Shown here: positions 1 to 9,886 of the stretch, piece after piece | Numbering within the stretch: position 1 is the first letter of the stretch | Layout of the letters: each line of letters begins with the position of its first letter | Source: Nissolia schottii | Taxonomy: Eukaryota > Streptophyta > Magnoliopsida > Fabales > Fabaceae | Length of the DNA: 64,000 nucleotides | Assembly (NCBI GenBank): GCA_003254905.1 | Contig: QANU01029460.1 | Span: 1-64,000, forward strand | Direction: 5' to 3' | Position numbers and translations under genes: made by a program | The notes under the pieces: generated by a model | Databases searched by the model: none | What the model was told of the DNA's origin: nothing | The model's input: the letters and a program-made list of their open reading frames with translations, nothing else

Positions 1-60
1 AAAGTTTGCAGATAAGTGCCCTTTTGATATGTCAAAATTGTATAAATTAGGCACTTATCA
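1..60 (-). mobile_element. 5' end of an LTR running off the left edge
   Basis: Read on the minus strand from 60, the sequence starts TGATAAGTGCCTAATTT and repeats GGGCACTTATC about 40 bases later. This matches the start of the solo LTR at 1405 (TGGTAAGTGCCTAATTTT ... GGCACTTATC), so it is the 5' terminus of a second member of that LTR family, inserted in the 18S sequence in the opposite direction. The bases 61-65 (CTAAG) are the likely target duplication, but the partner lies outside the window. Confidence 0.7.
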
Positions 61-178
61 CTAAGCCACAGAAGTTTAAGGCAATAATAGGTCTGTGATG
101 CCCTTAGATGTTCTGGGCCGCACGCGCGCTATACTGATGTATTCAACGAGTCTATAGCCTTGGCCGGCAGGCCCGGAA

Positions 179-222
<44 letters not shown>

Positions 223-248
223 TTGGTCTTCGAATTCCTAGTAAGCAT

Positions 249-289
<41 letters not shown>

Positions 290-376
290 GCATCGCCCGT
301 CACTTTTACCGATTGAATGGTCTGGTGAAGTGTTCGGATCGCGACGACGTGGACGGTTCGCTGCCGGCGACGTTGT

Positions 377-431
<55 letters not shown>

Positions 432-459
432 TGTAGGTGAACCTACGGAAGGATCATTG
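61..459 (+). pseudogene. 18S rRNA 3' end, decayed
   Basis: The last ~400 bases of plant 18S rRNA are recognisable, including the GATGCCCTTAGATGTTC block, the decoding-site region and the 3' end at GGAAGGATCATTG. Against the plant consensus as I remember it, there is a small deletion near 228 (the CTTCAACGAGGAATTCC block reads CTTCGAATTCC) and many C-to-T or G-to-A changes, for example in the universally conserved TGTACACACCGCCCGT region and in GTTTCCGTAGGTGAACCTGCGG. Such changes are not tolerated in working rRNA, so this is a pseudogene. The 5' part is cut off by the LTR at 1-60. Confidence 0.9.
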
Positions 460-690
460 TCGATGCCTCGCAAACAAGCGCGACCCCCGAACTAGTTCTC
501 ACACTACTGGGGGGTCGGCGATGCCGCGCACGCCGGCCGCCCCGGCCATAGCGCGGGGAGGGCCTTGGCCTTCCCCGGCACCGCAACAAACCCCGGCGCT
601 GAATGCGCCAAGGAACACTAAACTATTGAGCGCACGGCCGTTGGCCTGGAAGCGGTGCCCGGTCGGGTTGCATCGTGACACACGAGTCCA
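460..690 (+). other. ITS1 of the rDNA pseudogene
   Basis: This spacer lies between the 18S 3' end and the 5.8S start. It begins with TCGATGCCTC, the usual start of plant ITS1, and is GC-rich. The apparent ORFs within it are chance products of GC-rich spacer. Confidence 0.8.
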
Positions 691-707
691 AAATGACTAT
701 TCGCAAT

Positions 708-743
<36 letters not shown>

Positions 744-851
744 AAAATACGATACTTGGTGTGAATTTCAGAATCCCGTGAACCATCAAGTCTTTGAATG
801 CAAGTTGCGCCCGAAGCCATTCGGCCGAGGGCACTCTTGCCTGGGTGTCAC
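691..851 (+). pseudogene. 5.8S rRNA, decayed
   Basis: Nearly the whole plant 5.8S can be followed, from AAATGACTATTCGCAATGG (consensus AAACGACTCTCGGCAACGG) through GATGAAGAACGTAGC to CTGGGTGTCAC. Several CG sites have become TG or CA (for example GAATGCAAG for GAACGCAAG and CATCAAGTC for CATCGAGTC). That is the mark of long-methylated, unselected DNA. Confidence 0.9.
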
Positions 852-1068
852 CAATTGTTTCCCCTAACCCCCGGCTCCCCAAGGAGAAGGGAATGGGCAC
901 ATGATGGTCTCCCGCGAGCCTTGCCCCGCAGCTGGCTGAAAATCGGGTCTGTGGCTGAGTGCAGCGCCACAACACATGGTGGTTGAGCGAAATCTCGAGG
1001 CCTCGCCGCGCGCGTGCCTCGGTCGTGTCCGGACCCTATGACCCATGAGCGCCAAAGCACGCTCGTGA
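852..1068 (+). other. ITS2 of the rDNA pseudogene
   Basis: GC-rich spacer between 5.8S and 26S. Its position and length are normal for plants (about 220 bases). No independent gene is seen in it. Confidence 0.8.
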
Positions 1069-1271
1069 TGCGACCTCAGGTCAGGCGGGGCCACCCGCTA
1101 AGTTTAAGTATATCAATAAGCGGAGGAAAATAAACTAACAAGGATTCCCCTAGTAACAGCGAGTGAACCGGGAAGAGCCCACCATGAGAATAGGTCGCCC
1201 CTGGCATTTGAATTGTAGTCTGGAGAATCGAGCCCAAGTCCCCTGGAAGGGGGTACCAGAGAGGGTGAGAG
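1069..1271 (+). pseudogene. 26S rRNA 5' end, part 1, decayed
   Basis: This starts at the CGACCTCAGGTCAGG block and includes the TATCAATAAGCGGAGGAAAA region. Around 1218 a run of roughly 17 bases present in the plant consensus is missing (GGAGAATCGAGCCCAAG). The reading stops at GAGAG (1267-1271), which is the target duplication of the LTR inserted next to it, and resumes at 4113. Confidence 0.9.
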
Positions 1272-1618
1272 TGTGAAAAAGATTCTTTCTCCGACCATTG
1301 ATGGCTTGGTTTTGATGAAGACAACTCGCACCAACAAAAAGCAAGAAAAAGGCAAAGACACAACCGATGAATTGCAATGATCAACCAATCATCATATTGA
1401 AGGTTGGTAAGTGCCTAATTTTCGTAATTCTTATTAATTAAAATGGCACTTATCCGTTTATGTTTTAAACAAATTACCTAAATAAAGTATTATGTTTTGT
1501 AGGTTTTATTACATATTATGGAAGATGGATACAAGAAGAATAATGAAGATTAATCCCTAGAAGAATGGATCAAAAGGCAAAAAGGACAAAAGAGTAAGAA
1601 GGTTGCAAGTAAAAACAC

Positions 1619-1940
1619 AACCGCTCAGCGGACACCCACAAGCGCTCAGCGGCTTGACCAGTAAACGCTCAGCGGATGGACACGAGCGCTCAGCGGATTA
1701 AGCACAAACCGCTCAGCGGGCAAGCTTAAGCGCTCAGCGGTTTGGTGTCAACAACCGCCTTTGACCGCGCATTAAATGCGCCAGCCTGGCGCCAACTCAA
1801 GCCGCCGCCATCATTAATGAAGCCGCGTATGAGCCGCCAAGTTTTACTGAACCGCTCAGCGGTGGTACCAACCCGCTGAGCGGCCTGCTCAATACTAAAC
1901 CGCTCAGCGGCGGTACCAACCCGCTGAGCGGTCTGCTCAA
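1619..1940. repeat. Array of CCGCTCAGCGG palindromes
   Basis: Ten copies of the core CGCTCAGCGG or its complement CGCTGAGCGG occur, six between 1620 and 1742 and four between 1850 and 1936, spaced roughly 20-30 bases apart by unrelated bases. They lie just upstream of the LTR's TATA box, that is in U3. Confidence 0.9.
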
Positions 1941-1943
1941 ATT

Positions 1944-1960
1944 TTCCCTATAAATAGGGG
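1944..1960 (+). promoter_or_regulatory. LTR promoter TATA box
   Basis: CCCTATAAATAGGGGGG is a strong plant TATA context within the nested solo LTR, immediately after the palindrome array. Transcription from this LTR would start about 30 bases further on. Confidence 0.6.
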
Positions 1961-3185
1961 GGAGGCCGAGGCATTTAGGGCATCACTCATTCCTTCCTTC
2001 CTCCTTCATCATCCCACTCATATTCCATATTTTCCTAAGCTAGGGTTAGGTAGGAAATTAGGGTTTAGAAGCTTTCCTTAACGGAAGTGCTGCCGGATTG
2101 TAAAACGGTTGTGAACCGTGGTGGACGTGTGGAAGCATTTCACCTCTCTTCTCAACCAACCATTGCTTTAAACCCTTGTAAGTTGTACCTATCCATGACA
2201 ATGGATAGCTAACTCCTTTCTTTGTTGGGATTTGATGCGTTTTATTGCTTTTATGTATCCGTCTTAATTCATTAATATGATTCTATGTAGTTCTATGGTT
2301 TTTATGATTGATCTTGTACCTAATGCTAACTTATGTTTGGTATTTTGATTCTTAACTTGAGACTTACTTGTTTGAGTGAAAGCTATTCTAAGTAAGTTAC
2401 AAACCAAGTTAAATTCAATCTTGCTATGCTTTAAGTTTGATTCAAACGTTTAAATATTGTGAACGAAAGTTACAACTATTTGAACTTGACCTAGATCAAT
2501 TCATTTAGTTCTTAACCGCCGTAACTGGGAACTAAGAACTAATCGCATTAACACCCGCTTAAACATCAAGGTATTTTGTTGAGTTTGTGCAAGACATTGA
2601 CAACTTAATAAAAGAACTTGTGAACTTAACATGCTTGAGAAAGATGATTAAGTTAAGAACTGGTGGCGGAAAAATCACATGAACTCATAGATCATATTAA
2701 CTGAGTTATTGGTTACATCAAAAGTAATATTACAATTCAAATCCCAACATATTTCTTACCTGCCTAAACTTAAGTTCATTAATCGTCTTTTATTTTATCG
2801 TTTCTTTATTAAATTTACTTAAACAACCAATCACCTTTTACAAGCTTAACATAGTATCAATCAAAGATCGTCGTTTTAATCACAATCTCTGTGGATACGA
2901 TAATACCCGACTTTACTGCAATTGGATCCTTCAAGGATCTGAAAGCTTTAAAAAGGATATTTTAAATTAACGAGAGTACAAACCTATTGCGGTAAAAAGC
3001 TTTCATCAAAGGTTCAAGTGTTTTTACCTTAGAGTTTAATAGTTAGCACTTGTTATTGATATCATGGTTAACGGCTCATAAGGTTTTCATTCTAACAAGT
3101 CTAACACTTTTGCTAAAATCCTAAAATCATTTAGCAACACTTCTCTAGGGTTTGCAACACTTGGAAAACACTTTGCTGTGTCAGT

Positions 3186-3405
3186 AATAAATTACTAGAT
3201 TTCAGTAATTGATTACCAGTAGTTCATTAATCGATTACAGGGTTTGAGTAATCGATTACCAACTCGAGAATTTTGAAAACAAGTGATTTTCATGTGTGTA
3301 ATCGATTACACACTTATCGTAATCGATTACCACCTTAAAGAATTTGAAAATTGGCAATTTCTAAGTGTGTAATCAATTACTTCACTTGGTTAATCGATTA
3401 CATGT
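3186..3405. repeat. Array of ATCGATTAC-type palindromes in the LTR
   Basis: Copies of GTAATCGATTACC and variants recur about eight times (for example at 3228, 3249, 3299, 3321, 3369 and 3390) in the 3' half of the SIRE-like LTR. The core TAATCGATTA is self-complementary. Confidence 0.85.
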
Positions 3406-4112
3406 TCGAATGGGTGTGTTTTTTCATGAAACAGTGTGTTGTTTTGCATCTGTATGCTACGGCAATGGTTCATGAACAGGCACCTCTGATTAAATTTCAA
3501 TGGTGTTTCAATCTAAAACTTAAAGAAAGCCCTTTGAGCCTTAACTGTTATGTCATTTGTGCTTTCTATTCAGGAAAACTTCCAACCCTGAATTTAGGAT
3601 TGGTAAAGCCATTGTATTACTTCTTCAACAATTGTGAATCAATTGTGGCACCGTAGTGTTCGGTGTGGTTTTGTAAACACCGTAGTGTTCGGTGTGTTTT
3701 CTGATCATCACCGTAGTGTTCGGTAAGGGCATTGTGTAACCAGGGGAACGGTTGTGTTCTCTTGAAGTTGTCGGTGTAAGTGCCTCGGTTGTGAGGTTGT
3801 ACACAACACAGTTTACATAGTGGAAAAATCCCTGAATCAGAATAGGGGACTGGATGTAGCCTTCGGTGGTTGAAGGTGAACCAGGATAAATCATTGGTGT
3901 GATCTTTCTTATCCCTACACTCTTTACATTCAGCAATTTACATTTTCGCTGCTTTAACATCATTATCTATTCGGTTTATTGCTGGGTCTTGATCAAAATT
4001 TGGGAATTAGGGTTTCATACCATTCACCATCTTCAAAGAACCAAAAATTACTCAAAATAAGAGAGAAACCTAATTCACCCCCTCTTAGGTTGCTATCTAG
4101 AATTACAGAGAG

Positions 4113-4184
4113 CCCCGTTGTGGCCGGACCCTGTCGCACCACGAGGCGTTGTCGGCGAGTAAGGTTGTTTAGGAATGCAGCCCT

Positions 4185-4218
<34 letters not shown>

Positions 4219-5026
4219 TGGCAAGAGACCGATAGCGAACAAGTACCGCGAGGGAAAGATGAAAGGGACTTTGAAAAGTGAGTCAAAGAGTGTTTGAAAT
4301 TGTCAGGAGGGAATCAGATGGGGGCCGACGGTGTTCCCCGGTCAGATGTGGAACGACGAAAGCTGGTTCGCCGATCGGCTCGGGGCACTAACCGATGCGG
4401 ATTGCAACAGTGGCCCAAGCTCGGGCGATCGATAAGCTCACGGACACATCATTACTGCGATCGTGGAAGGCAGCGCGCACCTCACGGCGTACTTCGGCAC
4501 CTGCGCGCTCCGGGCATCGGCTTGTGGGCTCCCCATTCGGCCCGTCTTGAAACACAAACCAAGGAGTCTGACATGTGTGCGAGTCAACGGGTGAGTAAAC
4601 TTGCAAGGCGCAAGGAAGATAATTGGTGGGATCCCTTCGCGGGTTGTACCTCCGACCGACCCTGATCTCCTGTGAAGGGTTCGAGTGTGAGCATGCCTTT
4701 CGGGACTCGAAAGATGGTGAACTATGCCTGAGCGAGGCAAAGCCATAGGAAACTCTGATGGAGGCCCGCAGCAATACTGACGTGCAAATTGTTCGTCTGC
4801 CTTGGGTATAGGGGCGAAAGACTAATCGAGCCGTCTAATAGCTGGTTCCCTCCGAAGTTTCCCTCAGAATAGCTGGAGCTCACAGGCGAGTTCTATCGGA
4901 TAAAGCCAATGATTAGAGGCATCAGGGGCGCAACGTCCTCGACTTATTCTCAAACTTTAAATAGTTAGGACGGCGTGGCTGCTTCGTTGAGCCACGCCGC
5001 GAAATCGAGAGCTCCAAGTGGGCCAT
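4113..5026 (+). pseudogene. 26S rRNA, part 2, decayed and truncated
   Basis: The 26S sequence resumes directly after the second GAGAG with CCCCGTTGTGGCCGGACC and can be followed through conserved blocks such as GGAATGCAGCCC, GCGAACAAGTACCGCGAGGG, CTTGAAACACAAACCAAGGAG and AATCGAGAGCTCCAAGTGG. It ends at GGGCCATT (about 5026), where Ty3/gypsy gag sequence takes over. Many transitions at CG sites mark it as decayed. ORFs read here are shadows of rRNA. Confidence 0.9.
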
Positions 5027-5027
5027 T

Positions 5028-5737
5028 CAGTGCAAGTTATTTCCTGTGACTCTGAGAAAAGGCGCCTTGATATGGTTCAATGCATTCCCGCCAAAGTGCA
5101 TCCAGTGCTTTGACGACTTAGTCGAGCGTTTCCGGGCCAATTTTACCATAAGGCGAACAAAACCCAAGACGGCAGTAAGCCTCTTGGGCATCATCCAGAA
5201 GGGAGAAAAGTCCCTCTGCCAGTACCTTGATCGTTTCTATGAGGAATGCGCCCAAGTGGAAAACTTACAACCACAGGCAGTACTTATGGGGCTCACCAAT
5301 GGCCTTAAAAAAGGCAGCCTCTTCGCAAAGAACTTATCCGAAAGACCTCCGCAGAACTTAATTGAAATCCAAGAACGCGCAAAAGAATACGTCTACCAAG
5401 AGGAATGACCACGAAATGGAAGAGACCCAAGGAGAAAGTTTACCCAACCAGCCCACATAGACCGCTCAAGAAATGACTGCGTGTGGATACCAAAAGAGGG
5501 GCGCTACACAAAATACGCCCCCTAAACGTATCCCTAACCCAACTATATAGTGAGTTGCAGCAAAAAGAGGGTTTCCCAAAGCCAAAACAAATTAGATCGC
5601 GGCTAGGGGCAGACACCACCATGTATTGTGCGTATCATGACACCTACGGGCATACTACAGAAGATTGCATGGACCTCAGAGACGAGGTAGAGAAATGGGT
5701 CCGCACAAGTAAACTCGAAAGATACGTCATACAGTAG
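5028..5737 (+). pseudogene. Tat element gag, partial
   Basis: Frame 5046-5408 reads as the retrotransposon gag domain (a GALIWFNAFPPKCIQCFDDL stretch with the usual W and FxxL pattern). After a break, frame 5483-5737 has the gag C-terminal knuckle region of this lineage, with YCAYHDTYGHTTEDC spacing Cys and His. The N-terminus is lost at the rDNA junction. In the element, gag packages RNA into virus-like particles. Confidence 0.8.
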
Positions 5738-5938
5738 AGGAAACAAAAATACAATTCCAGAAAAGCCGAACGGAGACCCTATCCCCGGGATAATCGAGAC
5801 GACAGAAGAAGAGAAGACCACCAAGAAGACAGACGAGAAAGAAGGCCAAAGCTGACCAGAATCATCAACACAATTGCAGGAGGATTCACAGGAGGAGGAT
5901 CCACCAAATCTGCCAGGAAAAGACACCTGCAAGAGGTA

Positions 5939-7616
5939 TTGCAGCTGGAAAGGGAAACGGGAAACAAGTCTTGCGGAACTCACAACCTCCCTAACATCAC
6001 ATTCACCAAAGAAGACTTCGCGCACACAATTCCAACCCACGATGATCCCATGGTAATCTCAGCAACCCTGTTCAACACAGAAGTTAGAAGGGTGCTACTA
6101 GATCAAGGTAGCTCCGCGGATATAATATTCAGAAGTTGTTTTGACCAGCTCGGGCTAAAAAACTCTTACCTCGAACATTACCCCGAGGACCTCGTGAGTT
6201 TCTCTACGGAAACAGTCACCCATGATGGCTATGTTTCCCTCCACCTGACGATCGAATGAGAACCCACTACAAGAACAGAAAAAGTTACGTTCTTGGTAGT
6301 AAACAAGCCATCCACATACAATATCATTCTAGGACAGCCCACGTTGAACGCCATCAACGCAGTTATCTCCATCGCCGCCCTAACAATGAAATTCCTTACC
6401 ACAAACAATGAAGTGGTCACAATGCACGGAGACCAAATCACTACCAGAAAGTGCTATAACTCCAGTCTCCAAATACAAGCGCGCCAGAAGATGAAGTAAC
6501 ATACAATTTAGAAACAGTATTCCACACGCTGCGCCGCCATAATCTCAGGTTAAACCCGGCCAAATGCGCATTTGCAATGGAAGCAGGCAAGTTCCTCGGT
6601 TTCATGATCACCCAACGAGGCACTGAAATAAACCCGTCAAAGTGTGATGCAATCTTAAACATGAGGCCACCTACTTGCACCAAACAATTACAAAGCTTGA
6701 CAGGACGGATTGCATCACTTAACAGGTTCATCGCATCCTTCGCAGAGAAGGCTTTCCCATTTTTCAAGCTAATGAAGAAGATGAACTCATTTAATTGGTC
6801 CGAGGAATGCCAAAAAGCCTTCAACGATTTCAAGTCCTATATGTCACAACCCCCATCTTGATGAAACCAGAGAAAGGAGAGACCCTATTCCTCTACCTAT
6901 CTGCATCCACAGAAATAATAGCGTCCGCGCTGGTAAAAGAAAAAGGACAAACACAATTCCCTGTGTACTTTACCAGCAAAGTCCTCCACGGAGCTGAAGT
7001 TAACTACCAGAAGCTGGAAAAATTGGCCTTCGCCCTCCTTCATTTGGCCCGACGACTACGACCGTACTTCAAATCACACACCATCATCGTCAATACCAAT
7101 CAGCCGATCAGACAAGTACTTCAAAAACCTGACCTAGCAGGACGCATGTTAACTTGGGTAGTACAACTTTCCGAGTTCGACATCCGCTACGAACCCCGAG
7201 TAGCCATCAAAGCACAAGCAATGGCAGACTTCATTGCAGATTTTACAAGGGAAGGCGAAACCGCAGAATCAACCAAGTGGACACTGTATGGAAGCGGAGC
7301 AAGAGTACTCCTTGAAGGACCCAGCGGCTTACAACTCGAAATGGCGGTAAAATTTGAGTTCAAAACCTCCAACAACTAAGCAGAACACGAGGTATTGGTT
7401 GCAGGTCTTATCCAGGCCAAGGACATTAGAGCAACAAACCTCGTAATCTGCAGCGATTCACAAATTATAGTCGCACAAATCAGAGGCGAATACCAAGCTA
7501 AGGACTCTAACTTGCAACAATACTTGTCCCTCGTAACAGGAATACTATCATCCTTCGAATACCACGACATCAGACACATTCGCAGAAATATAACGAAAGA
7601 GCAGACACCCTATCAT
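5939..7616 (+). pseudogene. Tat pol: protease, RT remnant, two RNase H domains
   Basis: The protease is seen at 6050-6260 as an LLDQGSSADIIF motif, in which the usual Gly of the active site has become Gln. Further protease sequence runs to about 6485. Reverse transcriptase then starts only at its C-terminal third (GKFLGFMITQRG at 6587), so about 600-700 bases with the catalytic YVDD box are missing. RNase H follows (6860-7250), then a second RNase H-like domain (7265-7610, with VICSDSQIIVAQI). Internal stops occur between the frames. The last readable bases encode the ADTLS end of the second RNase H, where the LTR insert begins. Confidence 0.8.
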
Positions 7617-7889
7617 GAGAATTTCGCTTAAACCCTAATTTTCTCGCTTGATTAAAAGCATGTCAAAGGCGATTATTCAGACCAGGAAATTTAGTGGCTC
7701 GCAGATATGTGCTCGAAATATTTTTAGGGTGTCCGTGTGCACGCGATATTTTCATAAAATGACAATATAATATTATGGGTTTAATTAATGGAATTGATAA
7801 ATAATAAATAATAATATGTAAATATAAGAAAAGAAAAGGGAAAGAAAGAAAAGAAAAGGCACACGGAGCAAAGGGGGGGCGGATACCCT

Positions 7890-7905
7890 GCCTATAAAAG
7901 GCCCC
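7890..7905 (+). promoter_or_regulatory. TATA box of the inserted LTR
   Basis: GCCTATAAAAGGCCCC is a good TATA context. If used, the long palindrome array at 8300-8545 lies downstream and would be transcribed. Confidence 0.5.
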
Positions 7906-8299
7906 CAATTAACTTCAGAGAAAAGGAAAAGAGAAGTTAGAAAAGTTACTCTGCCGTTATCGTTCCAACACATTGCGGTTAAGCTACCGAGCGTAGAAAA
8001 AATAGGAGGAGCACACCTACGTGATGAGGATAATTCCCTCCTCACGGACAACTGACCAGAACGCACATAGGAAGTGAGTAACTCTAAGCCCACTGTCTAT
8101 GTGGTTTAATTTTTAACTGTGTATATGTTATTTTGTATGTTGGACTGTGAAAATGTTAAGTAGTATTTTGGGGAATTATAGGGTAAAAAGGGTTTTGAGA
8201 AATTTTGATAATTGAAATGCATAACTGTACTGATTGGAACCCTAGGAACAATAGGTTTCTGAGGAAAAATGAGAACTGAAGTCTTGGGGAATGATTTTT

Positions 8300-8545
8300 A
8301 CAGCTTTCATTCGAATAGAAGAGGATTTCAGTCGAATGAAAGCCAATTCGAGCTTTCAATCGATTGAATTCCCATTCTGTCGAATGAAAGATATTCTCAG
8401 GATTTCATTTGACTGAATTCCCCAAGTATTCGAACGAAAGCTTGCTGAGGATTTCAATCGAATGAAACCCCATTTTAGTCGAATGAAAGCACTAGTAGGG
8501 ATTTCATTCGAATGCAACCCTAGACATTCGAATGAAACCTGAAAG
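8300..8545. repeat. Array of TTCGAATGAA palindromes
   Basis: About twelve copies of TTCATTCGAATGAA and close variants (TCGAATGAAAG, TTCAATCGATTGAA) are spaced 15-30 bases apart. The core is self-complementary. The related LTR at 60.5 kb has its own version (GGTCATTCGAATGACC). Confidence 0.85.
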
Positions 8546-9886
8546 ACTTGAGACTTTAGGGGCTCCAAGGGATCCAATGAGTAAAGATAAGTCCATTATT
8601 GTGTATTAAGGCATGCATCATGAGGAACGGGTTGTGCATAAGTGTTAGGGAAACCCTAGAGAATTAGAGGTCAATCGCCTAATGTTTAAAGATCATAATG
8701 GAACGTATGGAATAAGTATATAGTTATATGCTAGGAAGCCCTCTCTTGGCAAAGTCTTACAGACACGCCCCTCACCAGTCCCCAAGCGTGGATTGGTCGA
8801 TGTGTTACCTCGACAGTCCCAAAAGGGTAGATTGGTTAACAAGTCAATCCCAAAAGGGTGGATTGGTTCGCGCAGGTTAATGACACAAGGAAGGTAAGGA
8901 TGGAAAAAAAGGTGGTATGAAAGTAAGAGGGCTAACTCAGGCAAGCCAGTATGCGTAAGGAGAAAAAGCACTAACCCGGGTAAGCCGGTATGCGTAAGAG
9001 GTTCCCAAATGTCCCCCATGCACTATGTAATTATATAGCTATGACTAAATGAATGTATGTATGTATGTATGTATGTGAGTAAATATGTATTTATAACTGT
9101 TCATGCATTATGTATCGTCAAGGGAGCGACCCGAGACGACTAGTATGATTTTAACGGTATGTATGATTAATGAGCAAGGAGACCTAGATAAGAAAGACTA
9201 GATCCCCAGTCACCTAGTAACATAGATAAAGCCGTTCAGGATCCCATGCAAGACAATAATGAGCAGGATACTAGTATACATGTAAACATAGAGATCTCCA
9301 GAGCGGCCTGGTTCATAAGAGAGTTAAAAAGGTACCCCGACGCTAAGGTAACCCACTAAGGACGAACGTTCTCACCCCCACTCGCTTATGGTTCCAGGAG
9401 CGGGCGAGGACTATGCGGACTATGAGGAGCCCTATGGAGAGCCACCTGTGGAGCCATGAAGCCAAGTGCAATCTGACCGAGGACCCAGTTCGAGGATTAG
9501 ATAGTTTAGTTTCATTTTAGACATGTATTTTGACGTGCTCATATGCCACTTGTATGTAAATTATTCTATTACTCTACTGCGGATGTGAATATGTGTGATG
9601 GACCAAGTTTGTGTATATAACTGCTTATTATGCTTATTGACCCCATGAAAGGTTCACCTAAGTAAGCTCGAGCTTTATTGTTTGTATTATATGTTTGATT
9701 CATGTGCGGCTCATACTTTATGAATATGTGGTAAGTAGAAAGGTTTTGAAATGGTCCATATTTTCCTTAGCCTTGTATTTTCAAAAAGTAATGAAGGACT
9801 ATGAGTATTTCTACCAGATGATTGACAACCTAGTGAGCATTGCGTATGACTCGAGCATAGGCAGTTAGCTAGGCTATTGTACCCGC

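Larger units (their letters stand above)
1405..3008 (+). mobile_element. Solo LTR nested in the SIRE-like LTR
   Basis: It begins TGGTAAGTGCC, ends CTTTCATCA and is flanked by a perfect 5-bp duplication AAGGT (1400-1404 and 3009-3013). Removing it rejoins the surrounding LTR smoothly. It is 1,604 bp long, holds an array of CCGCTCAGCGG-type palindromes (1619-1940) and a TATA box at about 1947, and ends with a CTGTGGATACGATAATACCCG block like that of Athila/Ogre-type Ty3/gypsy LTRs. No internal coding region is present. The same LTR family starts on the minus strand at position 60. Confidence 0.85.
1272..4107 (+). mobile_element. SIRE-like Copia solo LTR in 26S rDNA (interrupted)
   Basis: The insert begins TGTGAAAAAGATTC and ends CTAGAATTACA, with a perfect 5-bp target duplication GAGAG at 1267-1271 and 4108-4112. 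Without the nested insert at 1405-3008 the LTR is about 1.2 kb. Its 3' end has the AATTCACCCCCTCTTAGG block seen at the end of Copia/SIRE-type LTRs, and it shares GAACCAGGATAAATCA with the element ending at 50356. No coding sequence, primer-binding site or second LTR is present, so it is a solo LTR left by recombination. Confidence 0.85.
7614..9886 (+). mobile_element. LTR-like insert inside the Tat element
   Basis: Tat coding sequence is broken here and resumes after 9886. The insert starts near TGAGAATTTCGC, has a TATA box at 7892-7901, an array of TTCGAATGAA palindromes at 8300-8545, and ends ...GCAGTTAGCTAGGCTATTGTACC. Its 3' 1.6 kb is homologous to 60530-62354, including the phrase GTTCTCACCCCCACTCGCT. 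No coding sequence, second LTR or clean target duplication was found, so it is probably an old solo LTR whose edges have changed. Chromovirus-type (Tekay-like) affinity is a guess. Confidence 0.6.

Noticed and set aside
437-1094. Several 60-100-aa ORFs in the first kilobase
   Set aside because: They overlap recognisable rRNA and ITS sequence on both strands; shadows of GC-rich DNA.
1619-1940. CRISPR-like array
   Set aside because: The repeats are 11-base palindromes with irregular spacing inside a plant LTR; no Cas genes, and CRISPR is not found in plant nuclear DNA.
4294-4774. ORFs of 100-128 aa near 4.3-4.8 kb
   Set aside because: They are 26S rRNA sequence.
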